Source: Chryseobacterium vrystaatense
GTDB lineage: Bacteria; Bacteroidota; Bacteroidia; Flavobacteriales; Weeksellaceae
NCBI RefSeq assembly: GCF_000737765.1
Contig: NZ_JPRI01000001.1
Span: 1,054,001-1,118,000 of the forward strand
Direction of reading: 5' to 3'
DNA length: 64,000 nucleotides
The position numbers were made by a program, and so were the translations under genes. Under the pieces are notes generated by a model that made no database searches, was not told the DNA's origin, and saw only the letters and a program-made list of their open reading frames with translations. Of this stretch, positions 9,040 to 18,701 are shown in pieces; position 1 is the first letter of the stretch, and each line of letters begins with the position of its first letter.

Positions 9040-11178
9040 ATGAAAGGATTATTTTTTTTAGGCCTTACTGTAGGCTCTGTAGCTTTTATCCAGGCTCAAA
9101 ATAAGGATTCTCTGAAAATCAGGGAAATTGAAGCTGTCAATTTTACCAAAAGACTTCCTGTTGCTAAGGAAATCATCAACGTACAGAAAGACATAGACAG
9201 CAGAAATCTAGGACAGGATCTTCCGATTCTCTTAAAAAATCAAACCTCTATTATCTCTACTTCTGATGCCGGAAACGGAGTCGGTTATACAGGATTCAGA
9301 ATTCGTGGAGTAGCAGGAAAAGGGATCAATGTGATGATGAACGGTGTTCCGTACAATGATTCTGAAAGCCAGGGAACATTCTTCGTCAACGTTCCGGACC
9401 TTACAAGTTCCGCATCGCAGATTGTAATTCAAAGAGGGGTAGGGACTTCTAATAACGGAGTATCTGCTTTTGGGGCAAGTATTAATGTGATCTCCAAAGA
9501 ACCGGATGAAAAGATGTATTTTAAGACCGATGACAGCTACGGTTCATTTAATACTTACAAGTATTCGGTGGAAGCAGGGTCCGGTAAATTCTGGAAAAAC
9601 AGGCTTTCGGTAATGGGAAGGTATACCCGCATCCACTCGGATGGATATATTGACAGAGCCTCGTCAAAGCTGGATTCGTATAACTTCACTGCGCTATTTG
9701 AAGAAGGAAAAACGAGACTTCGTCTGATGGCTTTCGGAGGAAAAGAAAAAACATATCAGGCCTGGAACGGGATAGACCGGCCAACATGGGAGACTAACCC
9801 AAAATTCAATTACTCAGGACAATATACGGACCTGTTCACCGGAGAAGAGAAGTTTTATGATAATGAAACGGATAATTACAGACAGAATCATTTTCAGCTT
9901 TTGTGGGAACAGAAATTCAATGATAACTGGAGCCTGGAGACAACGCTGCATTATACCAAAGGAAGAGGGTATTATGAAAACTATAAAAGAGTCGATGAAG
10001 GAAATGCAAAAGCAGATCATTATTCCAATTATAATTTGCCTGTACCGATTGTCAACGGATCCTCAGTAAACGTAACAGATTTTATCAGAAAAAAATGGTT
10101 GGATAATGATTTTTACGGGGCGGTTTCCACATTATATGGGAAGCTGGATAATGTAGATCTTAACTTCGGTGTCGTGGCCAATCAATATTATGGAAGACAT
10201 TTTGGAAATGTTACGGGTGTTTATTTTCCGCAGATCAATGAATATGAATACTACAGAAACAGATCTGTAAAAACTGAGGTGGCGGGTTTTGCAAAAGCTT
10301 TATGGAGAACCGGAGATCACTTTGAATTCTTCGGAGACCTTCAGCTCAGAAATATTGACTATAATACAAAAATAGTAACAGCCGGAGACGGTGAAGGTGG
10401 AACTCTAGATAAAAACTGGCTTTTCTTTAACCCAAAAGCGGGTGTAAATTATAAGATCGGAAACGGAAAAGTCTTCCTGTCTTATGCACATGCTCAGAGA
10501 GAACCCAACAGGGACGACCTGATGAGTGACAATGAAGTGAAGGCTGAAAAGCTCCATGATTTTGAAGCTGGTATTGAAAAACAGTTTGGAATTTTATCGG
10601 TAACGGCTAACCTTTACTATATGTATTATGTCAATCAGTTAGTACTGAATGGACAATTAAATAATGTAGGTGCATTCATCAGAACTAACTCAGGAAAGAG
10701 TTACAGGAGAGGTGTTGAGATTGGTGCTTTGGCTAAACTGTCCAAACAATGGGAAGTAACAGGAAATGTGAGTCTGAGCCAAAATAGAAATCTTGATTTT
10801 AATATTAAAAATAAAGGTGTTCTACAAAGTCTTGGAGATACCGAAATATCATTTTCTCCGAATATTATTGCCAATCTTGGTCTGAAATTTAATCCTTCCA
10901 AGAGTTTCCAGTTTGCTTTAATGAACCAGTATGTTGGAAAACAGTATCTGGATAATACTGGCGATAAAAACCTTCAGCTGAAAGATTATTTCTTAACAGA
11001 TTTCAATGCCCAGTACCAGTTTACGATAGGCAGCAATGATATTGCATTAAAATTACTGGTCAATAATCTTTTCAATAAAAAGTATGTGAACAATGGAGCC
11101 GTTTATGATGGAGACCCGTACTATTTTTCGCAGGCGGGAACTAATTTTATGTTCGGGATCAGCTGGAAAATTCAATAA
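9040..11178 (+). CDS. TonB-dependent receptor, probably thiamine / thiamine phosphate uptake
   Basis: A 712-residue outer-membrane receptor with a signal peptide (MKGLFFLGLTVGSVAFIQA). The plug domain covers ~40-150, including TGFRIRGVAGKGINVMMNG and IVIQRGVGTSNNGVSAFGAS. A 22-strand barrel fills the remainder and ends in SWKIQ. It lacks the N-terminal CarboxypepD_reg-like domain found on SusC-type receptors. The upstream TPP riboswitch is the reason to propose thiamine or a phosphorylated form as substrate. This follows an established pattern in Bacteroidetes but is not shown by the protein itself. No thiamine biosynthesis gene is in the window. The gene is followed by a terminator and stands alone. 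Confidence 0.88.
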   Translation: MKGLFFLGLTVGSVAFIQAQNKDSLKIREIEAVNFTKRLPVAKEIINVQKDIDSRNLGQDLPILLKNQTSIISTSDAGNGVGYTGFRIRGVAGKGINVMMNGVPYNDSESQGTFFVNVPDLTSSASQIVIQRGVGTSNNGVSAFGASINVISKEPDEKMYFKTDDSYGSFNTYKYSVEAGSGKFWKNRLSVMGRYTRIHSDGYIDRASSKLDSYNFTALFEEGKTRLRLMAFGGKEKTYQAWNGIDRPTWETNPKFNYSGQYTDLFTGEEKFYDNETDNYRQNHFQLLWEQKFNDNWSLETTLHYTKGRGYYENYKRVDEGNAKADHYSNYNLPVPIVNGSSVNVTDFIRKKWLDNDFYGAVSTLYGKLDNVDLNFGVVANQYYGRHFGNVTGVYFPQINEYEYYRNRSVKTEVAGFAKALWRTGDHFEFFGDLQLRNIDYNTKIVTAGDGEGGTLDKNWLFFNPKAGVNYKIGNGKVFLSYAHAQREPNRDDLMSDNEVKAEKLHDFEAGIEKQFGILSVTANLYYMYYVNQLVLNGQLNNVGAFIRTNSGKSYRRGVEIGALAKLSKQWEVTGNVSLSQNRNLDFNIKNKGVLQSLGDTEISFSPNIIANLGLKFNPSKSFQFALMNQYVGKQYLDNTGDKNLQLKDYFLTDFNAQYQFTIGSNDIALKLLVNNLFNKKYVNNGAVYDGDPYYFSQAGTNFMFGISWKIQ

Positions 11179-11235
11179 TTGGCAAGATAATTTACCAAAC
11201 AGGTTTTAATACTTTCAATTTTATACATATTTATC

Positions 11236-11263
11236 AAAAGACTGCTTCGGCAGTCTTTTTTTA
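11236..11263 (+). terminator. Intrinsic terminator of the thiamine receptor gene
   Basis: AAAAGACTGC-ttcg-GCAGTCTTTTTTT is a tight stem with a UUCG tetraloop and T-tract, ~58 bases after the stop. Confidence 0.9.
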
Positions 11264-11301
11264 TATCTCATAAATCTCTTCAAAAAGTCACGAAAAAATT
11301 A

Positions 11302-11309
11302 TAAATTTG
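11302..11309 (+). promoter_or_regulatory. -7 promoter element before the HU-like gene
   Basis: TAAATTTG followed by C ends 7 bases before ATG 11317. This implies a leaderless or near-leaderless transcript. No good -33 TTG was found. Confidence 0.5.
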
Positions 11310-11316
11310 CTGCCAA

Positions 11317-12069
11317 ATGAATATTTCAGCTTACATTTTAGAATATCTGAAACAATTTGGAACTGTGACGGTTCCGGGCTTCGGTGTGTTTTCGCTTAAA
11401 AACTCCAAAGCAATAATTAATTCTGAGAACGGAAGCATCCTTCCTCCCGCCAGTGAGATCGTTTTTGCAGTGGATTATGAAGTGCAGTCTGATGAGCTCG
11501 CTGCCTTTATAGCAACGCAGAAACAGATGTCTTTAGAGGCCTCCAAAAGTGATCTGAAAATCCAGACGGATTTTTGGAAGAAAAAACTTCAGGCAGATCA
11601 GGTCCTGGAAATTCAAAACCTCGGGATCATCAATATCGTAGAAGACAGTCCCCTTTTCAAAGGAAAAAGAATAGAGTCTGGGCATCCCGATTTTTATGGA
11701 CTTGAAGAAATCAGGCTTTCAGATATCAATAACGGAGAAAAGATAAGTACAACAGAAAACAGAGAAAAGGATTATAAATTCAAAAAGTCTATTCTTTGGA
11801 TTTTCCTGCTTGCTGTTCCTGTTTCAGGAATTGTTTATCTGGCATTTACCCAACAGGAACTTCTTTTTGGAAAAAAATCTTTTGATAAAGTTTCTGTACA
11901 GACTTCTACACACAGAATTGCAAAAGATACCATAAAAATGATGGTTCATTCTCCGGAAGCAGCAGTTTCAGATTCCCTGAAAAAAGATTCATTATCAAAA
12001 CCAGCCGGAAAAGGCGTAAAGCCGGCTCAGGCAGTTCAAAACAACACTAAGACTCAATGGCAAAAGTAA
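11317..12069 (+). CDS. HU-domain (CCDC81-like) membrane protein
   Basis: A 250-residue protein whose N-terminus (MNISAYILEYLKQFGTVTVP then GFGVFSLKNSKA) is typical of the CCDC81-like prokaryotic HU domains found in Bacteroidetes. A second, shorter HU-like unit spans ~85-115 (FWKKKLQADQVLEIQNLGII). One transmembrane helix (~158-177, ILWIFLLAVPVSGIVYLAFT) precedes a Ser/Lys/Pro-rich tail. Some relatives carry a SPOR peptidoglycan-binding domain in the tail, but this one does not. Its stop overlaps the thioesterase start by 13 bases, so the two are cotranscribed. A cell-envelope role is inferred, and no DNA-binding function should be assumed. Confidence 0.78.
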   Translation: MNISAYILEYLKQFGTVTVPGFGVFSLKNSKAIINSENGSILPPASEIVFAVDYEVQSDELAAFIATQKQMSLEASKSDLKIQTDFWKKKLQADQVLEIQNLGIINIVEDSPLFKGKRIESGHPDFYGLEEIRLSDINNGEKISTTENREKDYKFKKSILWIFLLAVPVSGIVYLAFTQQELLFGKKSFDKVSVQTSTHRIAKDTIKMMVHSPEAAVSDSLKKDSLSKPAGKGVKPAQAVQNNTKTQWQK

Positions 12070-12608
12070 AAAAAGCGTCAGAATCCCTGACCATCATGAC
12101 CAATATTGTTCTTCCGAACGAAACCAACTCTTTAAGAAACCTTTTCGGAGGTGAGCTCCTTGCAAAAATGGACCGTTGTGCTTCCATATCTGCTGCAAGG
12201 CACTGTGAAAGAAGGGTGGTAACAGCATCTGTAAATCACGTTTCTTTCAATCATCCTATTCCTGAAGGTGGAGTAGTGGTCCTGGAATCTAAAGTATCCA
12301 GAGCTTTCTCTACTTCAATGGAAGTATATGTAGATGTATGGTTGGACGACCCTATCAATCAGAAAAAGATCCACACCAATGAAGGGATTTATACTTTTGT
12401 TGCGGTGGATGAATTCAACCGTCCTATTCCAATTCCTGATATGATCCCGGAAACCGAAGAAGAAATACTGAGACATGCTGCTGCAATCAGAAGAAAAGAA
12501 CTTTCTCTTATCCTATCAGGAAGAATGAAACCTCTGGACTCTGTGGAACTTAAGAAATTATTTCAGGAACCGGAGGATGTAAAAGAATCAAAGAAAGATA
12601 AAAAATAA
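12057..12608 (+). CDS. Acyl-CoA thioesterase (hotdog fold)
   Basis: A 183-residue cytoplasmic hotdog thioesterase of the YciA/acyl-CoA thioester hydrolase type, which cleaves acyl-CoA to free acid and CoA. The N-terminal signature NETNSLRNLFGGELLAKMD contains the helix-capping Gly-Gly and the catalytic-region Asp/Asn. SVNHVSFNHPIPEGG and FVAVDEFNRPIPIP are typical strands. The C-terminus is a basic helix (KESKKDKK). It overlaps the upstream HU-like gene. Preferred chain length cannot be read from the sequence. Confidence 0.88.
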   Translation: MAKVKKASESLTIMTNIVLPNETNSLRNLFGGELLAKMDRCASISAARHCERRVVTASVNHVSFNHPIPEGGVVVLESKVSRAFSTSMEVYVDVWLDDPINQKKIHTNEGIYTFVAVDEFNRPIPIPDMIPETEEEILRHAAAIRRKELSLILSGRMKPLDSVELKKLFQEPEDVKESKKDKK

Positions 12609-12745
12609 ATTCACTTCTTAGATTGACTTGTCTTTGCCAGGTTTCAAGCGCTTTACGATCTTAGAAATAGCTATATGTAAGTCAGTCTTTGAATATTATA
12701 CATTAAAATAAATCACGGTTTATTCATCATATTCGCGTTGAAAAA

Positions 12746-13678
12746 ATGAAGATTCTCCTTTTAGATAAAAACCATCCCCTCATTACAGAACAGCTTTTGG
12801 CTAAAAACTTTGTTCTGGAAGAGGATTTCACGTCTTCCTACGATGAGGTTTGCCGTAAAATTGAAAATTACGACGGGATTATTATACGAAGCAGAATTCC
12901 TTTAGATAAAAATTTCCTTGAAAAAGGTACAAACCTAAAGTTTATCGCCAGAGTAGGAGCAGGAATGGAAAATATTGATATTCCGGTAGCCGAAAATCTG
13001 GGAATACAACTGATTAATTCCCCGGAAGGAAACAGAGATTCTGTGGCTGAACACGTTGTCGGAATGCTTTTGATTCTTATGAACCGACTTTTTATTGCTT
13101 CTCAGGAAGTGAAAAAAGGGATTTGGAAACGGGAAGAAAACAGAGGTGATGAGCTGCTCGGGAAAACTGTTGGATTGATAGGATATGGTAATATGGGCAA
13201 AGCTACAGCGAAAAGATTTTCCGGATTTGGCTGTAAAGTTATATTTTATGATATATTACCAGGACTTTCTGATGAATATGCTTCACAGGTACCTTTAGAA
13301 GAATTAAAGAACTCTGCGGATATCTTAAGTCTGCATATCCCGCTGACTGCGGAAACCCTTTATATGGTGGATGAAAAATTCATTTCAGAAATGAAGAATA
13401 ACTTCTATTTCGTCAATACAGCAAGAGGCAAGAATGTAGAAACGAAATATTTAGTTGATGCTTTGAAATCCGGAAAAGTAAAAGGAGCGTGTCTTGATGT
13501 TCTCGAGTACGAAAAATCTTCTTTTGAAAATATTGAAACAGAAAACGAGGATCTCCAATATCTTCTGGAATCTGAAAAAACAATTGTAACACCTCACATA
13601 GCCGGCTGGACGCATCAGAGTAAGGAAAAGCTGGCGCAGGTTATTGTTGATAAAATTGTGAAGAGGTTTGCAAGGTAA
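12746..13678 (+). CDS. D-2-hydroxyacid dehydrogenase (SerA-like)
   Basis: A 310-residue NAD-dependent D-isomer specific 2-hydroxyacid dehydrogenase. Substrate-domain motif: ARVGAGMENIDI, with NSPEGNRDSVAEHVVGMLL following. The Rossmann fingerprint VGLIGYGNMGKATAKRF begins at ~143, with an acidic residue after the next strand (FYDILPG) indicating NAD preference. Catalytic residues are in NTARGKNVET (Arg), CLDVLEYE (Glu region) and TPHIAGWTHQS (His). It lacks the C-terminal ACT domain of long phosphoglycerate dehydrogenases. It may be a 3-phosphoglycerate dehydrogenase of the short type or act on another 2-oxoacid, and without serC or serB nearby I leave the substrate open. Confidence 0.85.
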   Translation: MKILLLDKNHPLITEQLLAKNFVLEEDFTSSYDEVCRKIENYDGIIIRSRIPLDKNFLEKGTNLKFIARVGAGMENIDIPVAENLGIQLINSPEGNRDSVAEHVVGMLLILMNRLFIASQEVKKGIWKREENRGDELLGKTVGLIGYGNMGKATAKRFSGFGCKVIFYDILPGLSDEYASQVPLEELKNSADILSLHIPLTAETLYMVDEKFISEMKNNFYFVNTARGKNVETKYLVDALKSGKVKGACLDVLEYEKSSFENIETENEDLQYLLESEKTIVTPHIAGWTHQSKEKLAQVIVDKIVKRFAR

Positions 13679-13795
13679 TTAATAATCCTTGCTGAAGTTA
13701 CTGATTTGTCTTAGAATATAGTTACAAATCAACTTTTTGAAGTAACCTTTCCAAATGAGTTTCAGTAAACGATGTTTTTATTTTCAAATTATAAA

Positions 13796-13824
13796 AAAGC
13801 ACAGATCTTACGATCTGTGCTTTG
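13796..13824. terminator. Intrinsic terminator between convergent genes
   Basis: A perfect 12-base stem AAAGCACAGATC-ttac-GATCTGTGCTTT. The T-run is better on the leftward strand, so it mainly terminates the BspA-like gene, but it can also stop the dehydrogenase transcript. Confidence 0.8.
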
Positions 13825-13881
13825 CCATTTATTGCCGGAAGCTGGTATTTACATAGCAAAAGGCAATTTTTCACTTATTGT

Positions 13882-15303
13882 TTATTTTTTTATAAGTTTG
13901 TGTATACTCTCTGATCCGTTGGCTGTTGCAATCTTAATAAAATAGGTTCCAGTAGGAATTTGTTGTAGGTTTAATTGATTTGTTTCACCAACTTTGATTA
14001 ATAATGCTTTTCCTGAAGCATCTAAAACTTGTACCGATTTAGTTATGTATTCTGATTTTATGAAGATCATTTCTGAGGCAGGATTTGGGTACAGTAGTAA
14101 TTTTGTTTTGCCTGATTTTATTTCTTCAACGAGTAACAAAGGTTCCGGGCAGTTTGGAGAAAAACTGTCTCCAGCAAATGTCCAGCCTTTATTGTTAATT
14201 AGTTGATTTCGAAATATTTGACCGCCATTTCCATAAGTCCTTCCAAATGCTCCGACGAGTCGGCCAAGTGGAGAATTAGGGTTTTCAGCCCAGCCTTTTA
14301 ATGTTGCCCCATAATTTCCACAATCTAAACCACTATAGCCAAAAATTTCTGTCAAATTAACTATTGGAGAAAGTGTCCAATTGCCTAAATTCTTATTAAA
14401 ATTACTGTTAGACCAAAACATGTGAGACATGTTGGTAACATTAGAAACGTCCCAAGAGGAAATGTCTTGGTTAAAACTTGGATAAGAAAACATCTGAGAC
14501 ATATTTGTGACATTTGAAGTATTCCAGTTGTTTAATGGTTGGTTAAACATCTGAGATGCTTCGAACATCAGTGACATATTCTGAACATTTGAAACGTTCC
14601 AATTATTAATATTCTGGTTGAATGCCTTCGCACGATTAAACATTGAACTCATGTTGGTCACATTTGAAACATTCCAATTGCCAATATCCTGATTGAATGA
14701 GTCAGCATAAAAAAACATCTGGCTCATATCTGTAACATTTGATGTATTCCAATTACCAATTGGCTTATTAAAAGCCTTGGCATTGAAGAATAAATTACTC
14801 ATATTGGTCACATTGCCAACATTCCAACTGTTAATATTGTTTACAATTGATAAGTTTGTGCAACCTGAAAAAAACGAGCTTAGGTTAGTAACTGCTGAAA
14901 AATCGGGAATATCAGTTGCTGTAATTTGAATATTCGCATATCCAGAAAACATTCCTGATAAATTAGTATTCCAGGTAATTTGCCCCCATTGTGTTAGTTC
15001 GACAACTTTATCTACATCAGTTCCAGAACTAAGTTTAAAGGTGCCAGTAGGCGTAATTGAAATATTATACGTTCCTATTGAGGGAACGTTTATTTCTGTT
15101 AAACCCGTGTTTCCTATCCCATTACCTGTAATAGTAGAATTGTTGGTCTTTACATATGAGTAGTTGTAAACACCTTGAGTATTTAATTTTATTTTTAGGT
15201 TGTTGGCATCACTCACCAAAAATTTCAATATAAGTGGAGTCTGTGCCCTCAGAGTAGTAATGACTAAAAGGAAGAAAGAGAAAAAGTAAATTTTTTTCAA
15301 CAT
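13882..15303 (-). CDS. BspA-like surface protein (DUF285 repeats) with T9SS sorting domain
   Basis: A 473-residue secreted protein starting at MLKKIYFFSFFLLVITTLRA (signal peptide). An upstream in-frame ATG would bury the signal peptide, so I start at 15303. The centre has at least six tandem ~24-residue units of the form FNQxIxNWNVSNVTNMSxMF (PF03382, 'BspA type'), preceded by NFSAVTNLSSFFSGCTNL. The C-terminus is a type A T9SS sorting domain (LLYPNPASEMIFIK to the final IHKLIKK). It is therefore predicted to cross the outer membrane by type IX secretion and be attached or released at the surface. In other bacteria such repeats mediate adhesion. The role here is inferred only. Confidence 0.88.
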   Translation of the reverse strand: MLKKIYFFSFFLLVITTLRAQTPLILKFLVSDANNLKIKLNTQGVYNYSYVKTNNSTITGNGIGNTGLTEINVPSIGTYNISITPTGTFKLSSGTDVDKVVELTQWGQITWNTNLSGMFSGYANIQITATDIPDFSAVTNLSSFFSGCTNLSIVNNINSWNVGNVTNMSNLFFNAKAFNKPIGNWNTSNVTDMSQMFFYADSFNQDIGNWNVSNVTNMSSMFNRAKAFNQNINNWNVSNVQNMSLMFEASQMFNQPLNNWNTSNVTNMSQMFSYPSFNQDISSWDVSNVTNMSHMFWSNSNFNKNLGNWTLSPIVNLTEIFGYSGLDCGNYGATLKGWAENPNSPLGRLVGAFGRTYGNGGQIFRNQLINNKGWTFAGDSFSPNCPEPLLLVEEIKSGKTKLLLYPNPASEMIFIKSEYITKSVQVLDASGKALLIKVGETNQLNLQQIPTGTYFIKIATANGSESIHKLIKK

Positions 15304-15656
15304 TTTTTTTATTTTTTTATTGATGGCAAAAATACATATTTCCCACAAATAAGACATTAATACAAAAATTAAAAATGCAAAAAATCTCCTAAATTCCGTG
15401 TAATTTAACTTTTGGGTATGTCGTGTATTGATTTAAAATTTCTATTTCTAAAAATCTGTTCTTAGTAAATTTTTACAATTTAAAAGTAAGTACTTGATCT
15501 AAATTATAAAAGTTTCTCAACATTGTGAAGATTTGTATAATGTGATTTTATATTATTCAAAAAAGCATTTAGTAATGTTAAATAATTCATAATGTACGCT
15601 CCATACTAAGAATTTATTTTTGAGTTTTATTAAATTGCCGCTCATTTTTGATACTC
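15304..15656. other. AT-rich divergent intergenic region
   Basis: About 350 very AT-rich bases between the leftward BspA-like gene and the rightward serine hydrolase. No ORF or RNA motif was recognised. TATTTTTG at 15615-15622 matches TAnnTTTG and could be the hydrolase promoter, though no -33 TTG lies at the usual distance. Confidence 0.4.
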
Positions 15657-16919
15657 ATGACGACGCGTAACTTTATACTTATTTTAACAGTTTTTTTATC
15701 CCTTATTTCCTGTAAAAAAAACTCCGAATCCAAACAGGCTTCAGCTGAAAATACTACCAATCTTCCGAACTACGGAAATGTAGATTTGAACAATGTATTT
15801 ACCAAAGCCGAAAGCCAGCTGGGTGATAAAGGATTGCTGACAGGATATATCGATCAGTACTATAAAAAAATCTGGGAAGGCGGAGACCTGAGTGGTGGTA
15901 TCCTTGTGGCCAAAGGAGACGAAATTCTGTACGAAAATTACAGAGGCTTCGGAAGAGAAGGGGATCAGATGCCCATTGATAAAAATACACCACTGCATGT
16001 AGCATCAGTTTCAAAAACACTTACAGCAATGGCGATGTTGAAACTTGTGGAAGCAGGTAAAATAAAACTTTCGGACCATCTTACTCAGTATTTTCCTGGA
16101 TTTCCTTATCCAAACGTAACCGTACAGACTTTACTGGACCAGAGAAGCGGTCTTCCAAAATATGAATACTTTATTGCCAAAATACAGCCGGTTCCAGCCG
16201 AACTGTCAAAGCCATTCATTACCAATCAGGATGTTCTGAATATGATCATCAAATATAAACCTGATCTTGCAAGAGATACTGATACGGGGTTTATGTACTG
16301 TAATACTAATTTTGCAATGCTCGCTTTATTGATCGAGAAGATTACAAAAACACCTTTTCCACAGGCGATGAAAGAAATGGTATTTCAGCCTCTGAAAATG
16401 GAACATACTTATATTTTCCAGGAAAAAGATATACCTACGGCGGCACAGTCCTTTTATTACGGTGGGAAAAAGCTGTATCCTCTGGACAGGCTTGATCTTA
16501 TTTATGGTGACAAAAATGTATACACGACACCGAGAGATCTTTATAATTTTTCAAAAGCCATGTTTTCAAAAGACTTCTTAAAACCAGATTTGATGCAGAT
16601 GGTTTTCACGCCCTACAGTAACGAAAAAGCAGGAATGAATAATTATGGTCTGGGCTTCAGAATGAAGCTTTTCGACAACGGTGAGAAACTTACGTATCAT
16701 AACGGCTGGTGGCATGGAACAAATTCCGTCTTTGCTCATCTTCTGAAATCAAAAGTAACGATTGTAGCCATTGGAAACAGATACTCCACTAAAGTATATA
16801 CGGCCCTTGCTTTGTCTGGATTATTTGAAGACTTTCCTGTTCAGAAAGATAAACTGCACAGTGTAATGAATGACAATAAAGATACTTTGAATGCCGGACA
16901 TGAAGTTTTTGGAGAATAA
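15657..16919 (+). CDS. Serine hydrolase lipoprotein (beta-lactamase / class C fold)
   Basis: A 420-residue lipoprotein: signal MTTRNFILILTVFLSLISC with lipobox LISC and Cys19. The penicillin-binding-protein-like fold shows the SxxK motif SVSK (Ser117, Lys120), the Tyr motif YCNTNF and a late HNG motif (YHNGWWHGTNS). These mark the beta-lactamase-related hydrolase family (esterases, D-aminopeptidases, PBP-like enzymes). True class C beta-lactamases are more compact and non-lipidated, so I do not call resistance. ATG at 15657 is chosen over the upstream TTG. It is followed 23 bases later by the Ig-like lipoprotein gene and may be cotranscribed with it. Confidence 0.85.
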   Translation: MTTRNFILILTVFLSLISCKKNSESKQASAENTTNLPNYGNVDLNNVFTKAESQLGDKGLLTGYIDQYYKKIWEGGDLSGGILVAKGDEILYENYRGFGREGDQMPIDKNTPLHVASVSKTLTAMAMLKLVEAGKIKLSDHLTQYFPGFPYPNVTVQTLLDQRSGLPKYEYFIAKIQPVPAELSKPFITNQDVLNMIIKYKPDLARDTDTGFMYCNTNFAMLALLIEKITKTPFPQAMKEMVFQPLKMEHTYIFQEKDIPTAAQSFYYGGKKLYPLDRLDLIYGDKNVYTTPRDLYNFSKAMFSKDFLKPDLMQMVFTPYSNEKAGMNNYGLGFRMKLFDNGEKLTYHNGWWHGTNSVFAHLLKSKVTIVAIGNRYSTKVYTALALSGLFEDFPVQKDKLHSVMNDNKDTLNAGHEVFGE

Positions 16920-16942
16920 TGTTTAATTTTGCTTAAACATAT

Positions 16943-18697
16943 ATGAAAAGACTTCTTCTATTATTCGTTATCTGTTTTCTTGTACACTCGTGTGCGAGAG
17001 TTGGATCTCCCGTGGGAGGACCAAAAGATACTCTGGCTCCAAAGTTTCTAAGCTCAAATATTGATACCACGAGAGTCAATGTAAAAAGAGATATTCATGA
17101 GCTGAGGCTAGACTTCGACGAATATATAACCTTGAAGGATATTAATAAGAATCTGATCATTTCTCCGCCTATTAAAAATATCAAGAGGATCCTTCCTTCC
17201 AATATTGCCAATAAATATGTGATGATCCAATGGACAGATACCCTTCAGGCCAATACAACCTATAACTTCAATTTCGGAAATTCAATCGCGGATAATAATG
17301 AAGCTAATATCCTCCGTTACTTCAATTTTGCATTTTCGACAGGGGAGAAACTGGATGATCTGTATATAAGTGGTGATATAAAAGATGCGGTAGCTATTAA
17401 AAAGAAAGACGGTGAAAATAAACTGGTTGTAGGACTCTATCAGGTAAAAGACACAATTAATTACAAACAGAAACCTTACTATATTACAAAAGTTGATGAA
17501 GACGGGTATTATGAACTTAATTATCTTACTCCGGGAAAATATAAAATCATTGCTTTTGATGATGATAATGGGAATTCTGTTTATGATCCCGGAAAGGAAA
17601 AAATTGGGTTTCAGAAAGAGCCCATAGATTTCTCAAAATCTATTTCAGGACTGAATTTGAAAGTTTACCCTTCTAAAAAACCTTTGAAGTATATTGAAAT
17701 GAAAGAAAGCCCGGGAGGGATTACAATGACCTTTGAAGGAAATCCTGAAAACGTAAAAGTTGCCTCTATAAATGATAAACTTCAGGATATAAAAGTCACT
17801 CACCGTCCGAAATCAGATACAGTAAAAATATGGTTTGATCCTGTAAAAAGTGATGTAGGACAGACTGTAACGGAAAACCTTAAATTCAGCTATGATATCG
17901 GGAGCAAGCAGGATACCGTATCCGTATTTTATAAATATAATAAGAAGAACGCAATGGATCTTGAGAATGATAACGGAGGTCCCGGTCTGGCGCCGAATTC
18001 TGATTTCAAATTAAAATCCAATTACCTTATTGATAAAATAAGTCCGGAAAAATGGGTGTTGAAAAGCGATAGTTTGACAACTCAGGAGTTTACTGCAAAA
18101 ATCTCTGATACAAACCCATACCAGATTCTTATCCATTCCGATTTTGTAGCAGGAAAAAAATATCAGCTTACGGTTCCTAAAGAAACAGCGTCTTCTTTCT
18201 ATACAAAAAATGTACAGTCAAAACGTTTCGATTTTGAAGCGGAAAAAGTAGAACAATTCGGGAGCCTTGCATTTACTCTTCAAAATGTTCCGGAAGCCAA
18301 TTACTGGATCCAGCTTTTGGATGGTTCGGATAAAGTGGTCTATTCTCGGTATACTAAGGGAAATGCTGTGAAATTTGATATCCTTAAGCCTAGTGAGTAT
18401 ATTGTAAGGATATTGGTGGATAACAACGGAAATAAATTCTGGGACGAAGCTGATTTTGAAACAGAAACCTTTGCAGAAGATTCTTATGTCTTCTACAAAA
18501 AAGCTATTGTGAGGCCGTTATGGGAAACCAAGGAGGATTGGGATCTGAAAGATACCCGAACGCTGGATAATCCTAAAGGAAATCTCCCTAAACCGGAAGT
18601 TCCTGCCCAGGAACCTCCGAAAGAGGTCCTTCAGAAAGACGTTACAAAAGAATTGAAGTCGGAATCCGGAAAAGCTGTATTGACGCCGGTAAAATAG
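16943..18697 (+). CDS. Ig-like domain lipoprotein of Bacteroidetes
   Basis: A 584-residue lipoprotein with lipobox VHSC (MKRLLLLFVICFLVHSCARV). The mature N-terminus (GSPVGGPKDTLAPKFLSSNI) begins a Big_5-type Ig-like domain, up to TTYNFNFGNSIADNN. It is followed by a prealbumin-like beta domain (GYYELNYLTPGKYKIIAFDD, containing DDDNGNSVYDPGK), and a second such unit stands near the C-terminus (EYIVRILVDNNGNKFWDEAD). This arrangement is conserved in flavobacteria, where the protein is a predicted outer-membrane-associated lipoprotein of unknown function. Only 4 bases separate it from the haem-binding-domain gene, so they form an operon. Confidence 0.82.
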   Translation: MKRLLLLFVICFLVHSCARVGSPVGGPKDTLAPKFLSSNIDTTRVNVKRDIHELRLDFDEYITLKDINKNLIISPPIKNIKRILPSNIANKYVMIQWTDTLQANTTYNFNFGNSIADNNEANILRYFNFAFSTGEKLDDLYISGDIKDAVAIKKKDGENKLVVGLYQVKDTINYKQKPYYITKVDEDGYYELNYLTPGKYKIIAFDDDNGNSVYDPGKEKIGFQKEPIDFSKSISGLNLKVYPSKKPLKYIEMKESPGGITMTFEGNPENVKVASINDKLQDIKVTHRPKSDTVKIWFDPVKSDVGQTVTENLKFSYDIGSKQDTVSVFYKYNKKNAMDLENDNGGPGLAPNSDFKLKSNYLIDKISPEKWVLKSDSLTTQEFTAKISDTNPYQILIHSDFVAGKKYQLTVPKETASSFYTKNVQSKRFDFEAEKVEQFGSLAFTLQNVPEANYWIQLLDGSDKVVYSRYTKGNAVKFDILKPSEYIVRILVDNNGNKFWDEADFETETFAEDSYVFYKKAIVRPLWETKEDWDLKDTRTLDNPKGNLPKPEVPAQEPPKEVLQKDVTKELKSESGKAVLTPVK

Positions 18698-18701
18698 AAT
18701 T

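Noticed and set aside
14390..14860. Regularly spaced ~75-base repeats that look like a CRISPR or minisatellite
   Set aside because: They encode the in-frame BspA-type repeats (NWNVSNVTNMS), diverge at synonymous sites, and have no spacer structure.
15657..16919. Beta-lactamase resistance gene
   Set aside because: SxxK and HNG motifs place it in the broad serine-hydrolase family. It is a lipoprotein with a non-standard late motif, so substrate and resistance cannot be claimed.
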